A DNA stretch of 10,177 nucleotides, taken from contig JALOSG010000091.1 of the NCBI GenBank assembly GCA_025458665.1, forward strand, positions 1-10,177, in the 5' to 3' direction. The position numbers and the translations under genes were made by a program. This document shows, one piece after another, positions 1-6,027 of the stretch (the first letter of the stretch is position 1; each line of letters starts with the position of its first letter). Source of the stretch: Serpentinimonas sp. (GTDB lineage: Bacteria > Pseudomonadota > Gammaproteobacteria > Burkholderiales > Burkholderiaceae_C). Below the pieces are notes generated by a model. That model saw only the letters and a list, made by a program, of their open reading frames with translations, made no database searches and was not told the DNA's origin.

Positions 1-1004
1 ACGTAATCGCCCAGCTGCTGGCTGTTGCGCAGGCCAGCGCAGTGGCCCAGCATGAGCCAGGCGTGCGGGCGCAGCACGGCGATGTGGTCCGTGATGGTTT
101 TGGCGTTGCTGGGGCCTACGCCAATGTTCACCATGGTGATGCCGCTGCGGTCTGCGCGCAGCAGGTGGTAGGCCGGCATCTGCGGCAGGCGCGGCGGCTC
201 GGCGCCCAGCGCGTCCACCGCCTCGGGCTGGGTGCCCACGCGGCGCGTCACCACATTGCCCGGCTGCACAAAGGCCACGTAGGGGCTGTCTGGGTTCTTC
301 ATTTCCGCCAGCCCGAAGCGGATGAATTCGTCGATGTAGAACTGGTAGTTGGTGAACAGCACGAAGTTCTGGAACCAGTCTGGCGAGGTGCCGCTGTAGT
401 GGCGCAGGCGCTGCAGGGAATAGTCCACGCGCGGGGCGGTGAACAGCGCCAGGGGCTGGGCCTCGCCCAGTGCGGGTTCGTGCGTGCCGTTGGCAATGCC
501 GTCGTCCATGGCCGACAAGTCGGGCAGGTCGAACACGTCGCGCAGCAGGGCACGGTGGGCCGGTGTCAGGTCGCCTTCCACGTGGTCGTGTTCGGCGTAG
601 GCAAAGTGCACCGGAATGGGCTGCGGGCTCAGGCCCACCTCCAGTTCGCCGCCGTGGTTGTCCAGCAGCAGGCGGAACTGTTCCAGGTAGTATTCGGCGT
701 ACAGGTCGGGGCGGGTGAGCGTGGTCTCGAAGCGCCCCGGGCCCGCCACAAAGCCATAGCTCAGGCGCGCGTGGCCGTAGTCCTGTGGCAGGCGCGTGAC
801 GCTGTGTGTCTGCAGCCGCACAAAGGGGTAGCAGGCGCGCACACGCACCAGCGGAGAGCCCTCGGGCGGCGCGGCACTCACGAAGGCCTGCATCTGCGCG
901 CGCAGAAAATCCACCGAGCGCTGGTAGAGCATCTGCACCTGCGCCAGGGCGGCGGCCGGGTCGGTGAAACGGGCGGGCGCGGTGAATTCGGGGCTGTGGT
1001 GCAT
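1..1004 (-). CDS. amn: AMP nucleosidase, N-terminal two thirds (cut by left window edge)
   Basis: This enzyme hydrolyses AMP to adenine and ribose 5-phosphate in cytoplasmic purine salvage and energy-charge control. The first 334 residues are visible. Residues 1-190 match the Amn-specific regulatory domain. A recognisable block follows, with RVDYSLQRLRHYSGT at 192-206 and FVLFTNYQFYIDEF at 214-227. The catalytic nucleoside-phosphorylase-like domain starts near 275 with ITMVNIGVGPSNAKT (289-303) and LMLGHCAGLRNSQQLGDY (317-334). These strings line up closely with E. coli Amn (484 residues), so roughly 150 C-terminal residues should lie beyond position 1. The ATG at 1004 was chosen because it lies 12 bases after the gor stop, with a modest GAAGGT Shine-Dalgarno reaching into that stop. 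It is the last gene seen of the uvrA-gor-amn run. The identification is secure; completeness of the 3' part cannot be judged. Confidence 0.93.
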   Translation of the reverse strand, partial: MHHSPEFTAPARFTDPAAALAQVQMLYQRSVDFLRAQMQAFVSAAPPEGSPLVRVRACYPFVRLQTHSVTRLPQDYGHARLSYGFVAGPGRFETTLTRPDLYAEYYLEQFRLLLDNHGGELEVGLSPQPIPVHFAYAEHDHVEGDLTPAHRALLRDVFDLPDLSAMDDGIANGTHEPALGEAQPLALFTAPRVDYSLQRLRHYSGTSPDWFQNFVLFTNYQFYIDEFIRFGLAEMKNPDSPYVAFVQPGNVVTRRVGTQPEAVDALGAEPPRLPQMPAYHLLRADRSGITMVNIGVGPSNAKTITDHIAVLRPHAWLMLGHCAGLRNSQQLGDY

Positions 1005-1016
1005 GCGGGGGTACCT

Positions 1017-2426
1017 TCAGCTGGGGCGCGAAACCGGTTCGCGCATGGTGACAAACTCTTCGGCCGCCGTGGGGTGTATGCCTATGGTGCTGTCGAAGAT
1101 GGCTTTGGTGGCGCCGGCCTTCATGGCCACGGCAAAGCCCTGCACGATCTCACCGGCTTCGGCGCCCACCATGTGCAGGCCCACCACGCGGTCGGTGTCG
1201 GCGTCCACCAGGAGCTTCATGAGGGTGCGCTCGGTGCTGCCACTCAGGGTGTGCTTCAGCGCCTTGAATTCGGAGCGGAACACCTGCACGTTCCTGTACT
1301 TCTCGCGGGCCTGCGCCTCGGTGTCGCCCACGGTACCGATGTTGGGGTGGGTGAACACGGCGGTGGGAATCAGGTCGTAGCTCATGCCGCGCGGCGCCTT
1401 GCCAGCGGCAGGTCCGAACAGGTGGTCCACCAGCTTCATGGCCTCGCCCAGCGCCACCGGCGTGAGCTGCACGCGGGCGGTCACATCGCCCAACGCAAAA
1501 ATGGAAGGCACGTTGGTGGCGTAGTGGTCGTCCACCAGCACCGCGCCCTGCGCACCTTGTGCCACGCCCACTGCCTCCAGCCCCAGGCCCTGCACGTTGG
1601 GTACACGGCCCGTGGCGTACAGGGCGGCGTCCACCACCACGGTATTGCCGTCCTCCAGCAGCACGTGCAGGCCATCGGCCTGGCGGTCAATGCGGGTCAC
1701 CCCAGCGTTCAGGCGCAAGTCCACGCCAGTCTTGGTCATCTCCGCGGCCACAAAGTGGCGCACCTCGTCGTCAAAGCCGCGCAGCACCTGTTCGCCGCGG
1801 TACAGCTGCACCACGCGCGAACCCATGCCATTGAAGATGCTGGCAAATTCGCACGCAATGTAGCCGCCCCCCACCACCAGCAGGCGCTGCGGGAAGGGCT
1901 CCAGATCGAAAATCTCGTTCGAGGTGATGACGTGTTCGCGCCCGGTGAAGTGCGGCACGTGCGGGGTGCCGCCGGTGGCCACCAGCAGGTGCCTGGCGGT
2001 GTAGCGCGTGTGGCCGGGGCTGCCATCGGCGTTGAGCGTGGCCACCTGTACGGTGTGCGGGTCCAGCAGTTGCCCAAAGCCGTTGAGCACCGTGACGCCC
2101 GAGCCGCGCAGCAGGTTGGCGTACACGCCATTCAGGCGCGCAATCTCGGCAGCGCGGCGGGCCTTCAGCGTGCCCCAGTTCAGCCGGGGTGCCTCGCCCT
2201 CCCAGCCGTAACCGTGCGACTCCTCGAAGCTTTCGGCGTAATGCGCGGCATAGCTGTACAGCTTCTTGGGTATGCAGCCCACGTTCACGCAGGTGCCGCC
2301 CAGGCCGTCCTGGCCCAGGGCCTCGGCCAGGGCCACGCGCGCGCCGCGCTGCGCGGCCATGCGGGCAGCGCGCACGCCGCCGCTGCCGCCGCCAATCACG
2401 AAAAGGTCGAAGTCGTAGGTGTTCAT
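1017..2426 (-). CDS. gor: Glutathione-disulfide reductase (NADPH)
   Basis: This is a cytoplasmic FAD-dependent dimeric enzyme that reduces glutathione disulfide with NADPH. The 469 residues compare with 450 in E. coli. In order they show an FAD Rossmann motif IGGGSGG (11-17), the redox-active disulfide GGTCVNVGCIPKK (C46, C51), and a second Rossmann motif VVGGGYIACE (184-193). Next come R210 and R216, spaced like the two E. coli arginines that bind the NADPH 2'-phosphate. ALGD follows at 311-314, and the dimer-interface HPTAAEEFVTMR (H451 and E456) supplies the catalytic His-Glu pair. Those features favour glutathione reductase over dihydrolipoamide dehydrogenase or mercuric reductase. The ATG at 2426 has a perfect AGGAGG four bases upstream, right after the uvrA stop. 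A longer in-frame extension to 2597 only overlaps uvrA and was rejected. No OxyR-type site is visible. Confidence 0.95.
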   Translation of the reverse strand: MNTYDFDLFVIGGGSGGVRAARMAAQRGARVALAEALGQDGLGGTCVNVGCIPKKLYSYAAHYAESFEESHGYGWEGEAPRLNWGTLKARRAAEIARLNGVYANLLRGSGVTVLNGFGQLLDPHTVQVATLNADGSPGHTRYTARHLLVATGGTPHVPHFTGREHVITSNEIFDLEPFPQRLLVVGGGYIACEFASIFNGMGSRVVQLYRGEQVLRGFDDEVRHFVAAEMTKTGVDLRLNAGVTRIDRQADGLHVLLEDGNTVVVDAALYATGRVPNVQGLGLEAVGVAQGAQGAVLVDDHYATNVPSIFALGDVTARVQLTPVALGEAMKLVDHLFGPAAGKAPRGMSYDLIPTAVFTHPNIGTVGDTEAQAREKYRNVQVFRSEFKALKHTLSGSTERTLMKLLVDADTDRVVGLHMVGAEAGEIVQGFAVAMKAGATKAIFDSTIGIHPTAAEEFVTMREPVSRPS

Positions 2427-2430
2427 GTGG

Positions 2431-2436
2431 CCTCCT
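2431..2436 (-). promoter_or_regulatory. Shine-Dalgarno of gor, wedged between uvrA stop and gor start
   Basis: On the minus strand the order is uvrA TGA, AGGAGG, CCAC, then gor ATG, with no other bases between. The full-consensus ribosome binding site directly abuts the upstream stop codon, which fixes the gor start. It also suggests that ribosomes finishing uvrA can re-initiate on gor. Confidence 0.85.
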
Positions 2437-5400
2437 TCATGCGGTCTCCCCCTCGGGGTGGAGTGTGGAATTCGGGGTGTGGGGCGTGGCCCTGCTGCGC
2501 AGGAAGGGGCGCAGAAAGGGGCGCAGGTACCGGCCAGTGTGGCTGTCGGGGTGCTCGGCCACGGTTTCGGGCGTGCCGGCCACCACCACCGTACCACCGC
2601 CCGCGCCGCCCTCGGGCCCCATGTCGATGATCCAGTCGGCCGTCTTGATGACGTCGAGGTTGTGCTCGATCACCACAATGGTATTGCCCGCATCGCGCAG
2701 GTGGTGCAGCACCTTGAGCAGCAACTCGATATCGGCAAAGTGCAGGCCGGTGGTGGGCTCGTCCAGGATGTAGAGCGTGCGGCCGGTGTCGCGCTTGCTC
2801 AACTCTTGCGCCAGCTTCACGCGCTGCGCTTCGCCGCCCGATAGCGTGGTGGCGCTCTGGCCGAGCTGGATGTAGCTCAGGCCCACTTCCAGCAGTGTCT
2901 GCAGCTTTCTTTGCAGCGTGGGCACGGCGGCAAAGAAGTCGTGCGCCTGCTCCACCGTCAGTTCCAGAATCTGCGCAATGTTCTTGCCCTTGTACAGCAC
3001 CTCCAGCGTCTCGCGGTTGTAGCGCTGGCCGTGGCACACGTCGCAGGGCACGTACACATCGGGCAGGAAGTGCATCTCCACCTTCACCACGCCATCGCCC
3101 TGGCAGGCTTCGCAGCGCCCGCCGCCCGAGGCCGACGACACGTTGAAGCTGAAGCGCCCCGGGCCGTAGCCGCGCTCGCGCGCCATGGGCACCTCGGCCA
3201 TGATCTCGCGTATGCCCGTGAACAGGCCGGTGTAGGTGGCGGGGTTGCTGCGCGGCGTGCGACCAATGGGCGACTGGTCCACATTGATGACTTTGTCGAA
3301 GTGCTCCAGCCCTTCTATGGCCTCGTGCGGCTCGGGCTCGTCGTGGGCGCGGTACAGGTGGCGCGCCACCGCCTTGTAGAGCGTGTCGTTCACCAGGGTG
3401 GATTTGCCCGACCCGCTCACGCCCGTGACGCAGGTGAGCAGGCCCACCGGCACATCCACCGTGACGCCTTTGAGGCTGTGGCCGGTGGCGTTCACCACGC
3501 GCAGGGTCTGCAGCGCCGCAGGGGTGTCGGTTGACGCTGGGTGCTCCATGGGCGCAGTACGGGCAAAACCGCCCGCCGCCTTCACGTTGGCTTTTGCATT
3601 GGCCTTTGCATTGGCCTTCACGCTGGCGGCTTCCCGCGCGGCCTGTGCAGCGGCACGCTTAGCGGCCGCGCTGGTGGGCCGGGGCGCTGTGGGCGCCGGG
3701 CTGCGTTCGGGCAGCCAGGGCGTACGCCGGGTGGGCACCGCAATGTGCCGTTCACCGCTCAGGTACTGGCCCGTGAGCGACTGCGGCTGGCGCATGATTT
3801 CTTCGCAGGTGCCCTGGGCCATGACAAAGCCGCCGTGCACGCCCGCCCCCGGTCCCATGTCGATGCAGTGGTCGGCGGCGCGGATCATGTCCTCGTCGTG
3901 CTCCACCACCAGCACGCTGTTGCCCAGGTCGCGCAGGTGTTTCAGGGTGCCAATCAGGCGGTCGTTGTCGCGCTGGTGCAGGCCGATGCTGGGCTCGTCG
4001 AGCACATACATCACGCCGGTCAGGCCCGAACCTATCTGCGAGGCCAGCCGTATGCGCTGCGCCTCGCCACCACTCAGCGTTTCGGCGCTGCGGTCCAGGC
4101 TCAGGTAGTTCAGCCCCACATCGTTCAGAAACTTCAGGCGCGCGGCAATCTCGCGCACCACCTTCTCGGCAATGCCGGCCTTGGCGCCGCGCAGTTCCAG
4201 CGTCTGGAAGTACGCCAGCGCATCGCCCAGCGTGGCGTGGCTCACCTGGTAAATGCCACGGCGTTGCGCGCCCTCGCCCAGGAACACATGGCGCGCTTCG
4301 CGTTTCAGGCGGGTGCCGTGGCAGTCGGGGCAGGGCTGGGTACTGCGGTAGCGCGCCAGTTCGTCGCGCACCATGGCCGAATCGGTTTCGCGGTAGCGGC
4401 GTTCGAAGTTGCGCACTATGCCCTCGAAGGGGTGCTTCTTCACCACCTGCCGGCCCTGACCCCCTGGCTTGCCTTCCACGCTGTACTGGAAGGCAATGGC
4501 CTCGTCGCCGGAGCCGTACAGCAGCACCTGCTGTACCGCCGCGCTCAGGGACTCGAACGGCGCCTCGGCATCGAAGCCGTAGTGCGCCGCCAGGCTCTCC
4601 ACCAGGGCAAAGTAGTGGCTGTTGCGCCGGTCCCAGCCCTTGATGGCACCGCTGGCCAGGCTCAGGCTGGGGAAGGCCACCACGCGCTGTGCATCGAACG
4701 CTTCAATGTGGCCCAGCCCGTCGCAGGTGGGGCAGGCGCCCACGGGGGAATTGAAAGAGAAAAGGCGCGGCTCCAGCTCGCTGATGGCGTAGCTGCACAC
4801 CGGGCAGGCAAAACGGGCACTGAACAGGTGTTCGGTGCCGCTGTCCAGTTCCACCGCCAGGGCGCGCCCGTCCCCCAGGCGCAGGGCGGCCTCAAAGCTC
4901 TCGGCCAGCCGCTGCTGCGCGTCTTCGCGCACCTTGAGCCGGTCGATCACCACGTCGATGTCGTGCTTCTCGTTCTTGTTCAGCGCGGGCAGGGCATCTG
5001 CGTCCACCACCACGCCATTGAGGCGGAAGCGCACGTAGCCCTGTGCCTGCAGCTGGGCAAACACTTCGGCGAACTCGCCCTTGCGGTCGCGTGCCACCGG
5101 CGCCAGCACCATGAGGCGGGTGTCTGTGGGCAGGGCCAGCACATGGTCCACCATCTGGCTCACGGTCTGGGCCTGCAGCGGCAGGTCGTGGTCGGGGCAG
5201 TGCGGGGTGCCGGCGCGGGCGTACAGCAGGCGCAGGTAGTCGTGGATTTCCGTCACCGTGCCCACGGTGGAGCGCGGGTTGTGGCTGGTGGCTTTCTGCT
5301 CGATGGAAATGGCGGGCGAGAGGCCCTCGATCAGGTCCACATCGGGCTTGTCCATGAGCTGCAGGAACTGGCGCGCGTAGGCGCTCAGGCTCTCCACGTA

Positions 5401-5655
5401 GCGGCGTTGCCCCTCGGCGTAGAGCGTGTCGAAGGCCAGACTCGATTTGCCCGAGCCGCTCAGCCCCGTGATCACCACCAGCGCGTGCTTGGGGATGTCG
5501 AGGTCGATGTTCTTCAGGTTGTGTGTGCGGGCACCGCGCACGCTGATGCGGCGCTGCAGCGCCAGCGCGTGTTCGGCCCCGGACAGGGGGTGGTCGGGCG
5601 GGGAAGTGGTCAAGGCAATATGGGCAAAAAGGCCTGCGCGCAGGCAACCTTGCAT
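2437..5655 (-). CDS. uvrA: Excinuclease ABC subunit A (UvrA)
   Basis: UvrA is the damage-sensing ABC-type ATPase that loads UvrB in nucleotide excision repair. From the ATG at 5655 it has 1072 residues (E. coli 940). The first Walker A, GLSGSGKSS, has its Lys near 70. A zinc module begins CPVCSYA near 284. The first ABC signature LSGGEAQRIRLAS is near 526, with VLDEPSIGLH after it. The second Walker A, GVSGSGKST, has its Lys near 751. A second zinc module CEACQGDG lies near 847, the second signature LSGGEAQRVKLAQ near 938, and ILDEPTTGLH follows. About 72 extra residues, rich in Ala, Lys, Pro and Thr, sit between the two halves (about 638-722). The start is uncertain: ATG 5655, GTG 5712 and TTG 5613 are all in frame and none has a Shine-Dalgarno. 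Family homology only begins near RRISVRGARTHNL. It is the first gene of the uvrA-gor-amn unit, and I found no LexA box. Confidence 0.95.
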   Translation of the reverse strand: MQGCLRAGLFAHIALTTSPPDHPLSGAEHALALQRRISVRGARTHNLKNIDLDIPKHALVVITGLSGSGKSSLAFDTLYAEGQRRYVESLSAYARQFLQLMDKPDVDLIEGLSPAISIEQKATSHNPRSTVGTVTEIHDYLRLLYARAGTPHCPDHDLPLQAQTVSQMVDHVLALPTDTRLMVLAPVARDRKGEFAEVFAQLQAQGYVRFRLNGVVVDADALPALNKNEKHDIDVVIDRLKVREDAQQRLAESFEAALRLGDGRALAVELDSGTEHLFSARFACPVCSYAISELEPRLFSFNSPVGACPTCDGLGHIEAFDAQRVVAFPSLSLASGAIKGWDRRNSHYFALVESLAAHYGFDAEAPFESLSAAVQQVLLYGSGDEAIAFQYSVEGKPGGQGRQVVKKHPFEGIVRNFERRYRETDSAMVRDELARYRSTQPCPDCHGTRLKREARHVFLGEGAQRRGIYQVSHATLGDALAYFQTLELRGAKAGIAEKVVREIAARLKFLNDVGLNYLSLDRSAETLSGGEAQRIRLASQIGSGLTGVMYVLDEPSIGLHQRDNDRLIGTLKHLRDLGNSVLVVEHDEDMIRAADHCIDMGPGAGVHGGFVMAQGTCEEIMRQPQSLTGQYLSGERHIAVPTRRTPWLPERSPAPTAPRPTSAAAKRAAAQAAREAASVKANAKANAKANVKAAGGFARTAPMEHPASTDTPAALQTLRVVNATGHSLKGVTVDVPVGLLTCVTGVSGSGKSTLVNDTLYKAVARHLYRAHDEPEPHEAIEGLEHFDKVINVDQSPIGRTPRSNPATYTGLFTGIREIMAEVPMARERGYGPGRFSFNVSSASGGGRCEACQGDGVVKVEMHFLPDVYVPCDVCHGQRYNRETLEVLYKGKNIAQILELTVEQAHDFFAAVPTLQRKLQTLLEVGLSYIQLGQSATTLSGGEAQRVKLAQELSKRDTGRTLYILDEPTTGLHFADIELLLKVLHHLRDAGNTIVVIEHNLDVIKTADWIIDMGPEGGAGGGTVVVAGTPETVAEHPDSHTGRYLRPFLRPFLRSRATPHTPNSTLHPEGETA
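3580..3627. repeat. 4 x 12-bp imperfect tandem repeat inside uvrA
   Basis: Four consecutive 12-base units occupy 3580-3591, 3592-3603, 3604-3615 and 3616-3627. On the plus strand the two central units read TTTTGCATTGGC and CTTTGCATTGGC; the outer two read CTTCACGTTGGC and CTTCACGCTGGC. Because the period is divisible by three, the array stays in frame with uvrA. It encodes a four-residue repeat (VKAN-AKAN-AKAN-VKAA) in the linker before the second ATPase half. Confidence 0.85.
5626..5645 (-). other. Perfect 14-bp palindrome followed by T5 in the uvrA 5' region
   Basis: On the minus strand GCCTGCGCGCAGGC (5645 to 5632) is followed by C and then five T residues (5630-5626). As RNA it can fold as a 5-bp stem with a CGCG loop followed by a short U run, resembling a weak intrinsic terminator. 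It lies between two possible uvrA start codons (ATG 5655, TTG 5613). It may be only coding sequence if the ATG is used, or a 5' leader element if the TTG is used. The stem is short, so its role is unproven. Confidence 0.35.
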
Positions 5656-5681
5656 GATAGAGCGAAGCGCCCGGGTCTGCC

Positions 5682-5724
5682 CAGCCGGCCCGGCCTGGCC
5701 CGGCGCTGCCACCGGGCCGGCCTG
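5682..5724. repeat. GC-rich inverted repeat between the divergent uvrA and trp units
   Basis: The arms CCGGCCCGG (5685-5693) and CCGGGCCGG (5712-5720) are perfect 9-bp reverse complements separated by 18 bases. CAG (5682-5684) and CTG (5722-5724) extend the match after a single bulged C. A second GGCCCGG at 5697-5703 can also pair with 5712-5718. The right arm falls between the proposed -35 and -10 of the trp promoter, so a protein-binding operator is conceivable. In DNA this rich in G and C such repeats also arise by chance. Confidence 0.4.
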
Positions 5725-5735
5725 TTTGCTAAACT
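5706..5735 (+). promoter_or_regulatory. Probable sigma-70 promoter of the trp operon (extended -10)
   Basis: An extended -10 element TGCTAAACT (5727-5735; TG, one base, then TAAACT, 4 of 6 to consensus) lies 18 bases after CTGCCA (5706-5711, 4 of 6 to TTGACA). The sequence is locally AT-rich inside a very GC-rich region. Counting seven bases downstream places +1 at A5743, the first base of the leader-peptide ATG. This is inferred from sequence alone; the -35 match is modest. Confidence 0.5.
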
Positions 5736-5742
5736 ACGGCGC

Positions 5743-5823
5743 ATGTTCATTCAACGCAGCACCCTGTCGGTCTGCCGGGCCACTTTCGCGGGCCGGGGAG
5801 CCTGGCCCTGGCGTAAGCCATAA
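5743..5823 (+). CDS. trpL: trp operon leader peptide (26 residues, Trp-Pro-Trp near the end)
   Basis: This short ORF upstream of trpE starts MFIQRSTLSV and ends GAWPWRKP, with Trp codons 21 (5803-5805) and 23 (5809-5811) and a TAA at 5821-5823. Two Trp codons in a 26-codon ORF, close to its end, followed at once by RNA segments able to form alternative hairpins, is the classic architecture of ribosome-mediated trp attenuation. Its job would be to report charged tRNA-Trp: ribosomes stall at the Trp codons when it is scarce. There is no Shine-Dalgarno before the ATG. The proposed promoter puts the transcript start at or next to the ATG, so translation may be leaderless. The frame is the tail of a long open frame antisense to uvrA, so openness alone proves nothing; the case rests on the Trp codons, position and RNA structure. 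Confidence 0.75.
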   Translation: MFIQRSTLSVCRATFAGRGAWPWRKP

Positions 5824-5824
5824 G

Positions 5825-5858
5825 TTGCGCGCACTCTGGTGGCGCAGGCAGGCGCGTG
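5825..5858 (+). promoter_or_regulatory. Candidate antiterminator hairpin(s) of the trp attenuator
   Basis: Starting three bases after the trpL stop, GCGCGC (5827-5832) can pair with GCGCGT (5852-5857), sequestering the 5' arm of the downstream terminator. The same segment can instead form a compact local hairpin: TGCGC and CAC (5826-5834, one bulged G) with GTG and GCGCA (5839-5846), loop TCTG. A ribosome halted at Trp codons 21-23 would leave 5826 onward free. A ribosome at the stop codon would cover about the first dozen bases past it and prevent both pairings. This is seen as complementarity only, with no folding energies calculated. Confidence 0.5.
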
Positions 5859-5904
5859 GGCTCTCCGCCCGCAAGATTCATACAACGCGCTGTCCCTGCA
5901 TTTT
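5844..5904 (+). terminator. Candidate trp attenuator terminator
   Basis: GCAGG (5844-5848) pairs with CCTGC (5895-5899), and after a small internal loop GGCGCGT (5851-5857) pairs with ACGCGCT (5885-5891, one G-U). A further GGGC/GCCC hairpin (5858-5861 with 5867-5870) caps the loop. The structure is followed by A and TTTT (5901-5904). Twelve base pairs plus a T run fit a termination hairpin, and its 5' arm overlaps the antiterminator. The T run is short and the apical loop long, so strength is uncertain. Confidence 0.45.
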
Positions 5905-6010
5905 CCCGCCCACCACTCCCCCCTTTTCTTCGCGTCGGTGCACAGCGCCTCGGCCTGGCACCGATTGAACCGGACAGACCCGCAGGCTTTTCGCCCGCGA
6001 CCCCGAGCTG
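5905..6010 (+). other. Distal trp leader with a 7-bp hairpin
   Basis: This untranslated stretch follows the candidate terminator. It contains a pyrimidine-rich run with TTTTCTT (5924-5930) and a perfect inverted repeat TCGGTGC (5935-5941) / GCACCGA (5958-5964) with a 16-base loop. That hairpin is not followed by a T tract, so it is not an obvious terminator. I see no gene here. The trpE frame is open back to a GTG at 5839, but that extension has no Shine-Dalgarno and runs across the attenuator. Confidence 0.4.
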
Positions 6011-6011
6011 C

Positions 6012-6027
6012 AGGAGGCTCCGCCTTG
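6012..6027 (+). promoter_or_regulatory. Shine-Dalgarno and TTG start codon of trpE
   Basis: AGGAGG (6012-6017) is followed after seven bases by TTG (6025-6027), then codons for ITELEFKSL, the typical TrpE amino end. No ATG or GTG with a ribosome site exists nearby in frame, so the rare TTG start is well supported. Confidence 0.85.

Noticed and set aside
1011..1016. GGTACC palindrome between gor and amn as a regulatory site
   Set aside because: A single 6-bp palindrome within a 12-base gap is expected by chance and overlaps the amn ribosome site.
2427..2597. N-terminal extension of Gor to 2597
   Set aside because: It lies wholly inside uvrA in another frame. The ATG at 2426 has a consensus ribosome site and gives a normal FAD-binding amino end.
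42..2630. 862-codon plus-strand open frame opposite amn, gor and the end of uvrA
   Set aside because: It is His/Val/Gly/Ala-rich with no recognisable domain and runs antisense to three clear genes. It is a by-product of high-GC codon use on the other strand.
5656..5760. SOS (LexA) box for uvrA
   Set aside because: I searched for CTG, ten bases, CAG and for CTGT...ACAG patterns in the divergent region and found none, so SOS control is not supported by the visible sequence.
3541..5823. 760-codon plus-strand open frame opposite uvrA
   Set aside because: It is antisense to conserved UvrA sequence and has no domain. Only its last 27 codons, which form the trpL frame, have independent support.
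5896..5930. TTTTCTT run at 5924-5930 as the main terminator
   Set aside because: The bases just before it are a run of C with no nearby G-rich partner to form a hairpin. The ATTTT at 5900-5904, behind a real stem, is the better candidate.
5839..6024. N-terminal extension of TrpE from GTG 5839
   Set aside because: It has no Shine-Dalgarno, overlaps the attenuator hairpins and has no similarity to TrpE starts. The TTG at 6025 has a perfect ribosome site and the expected first residues.
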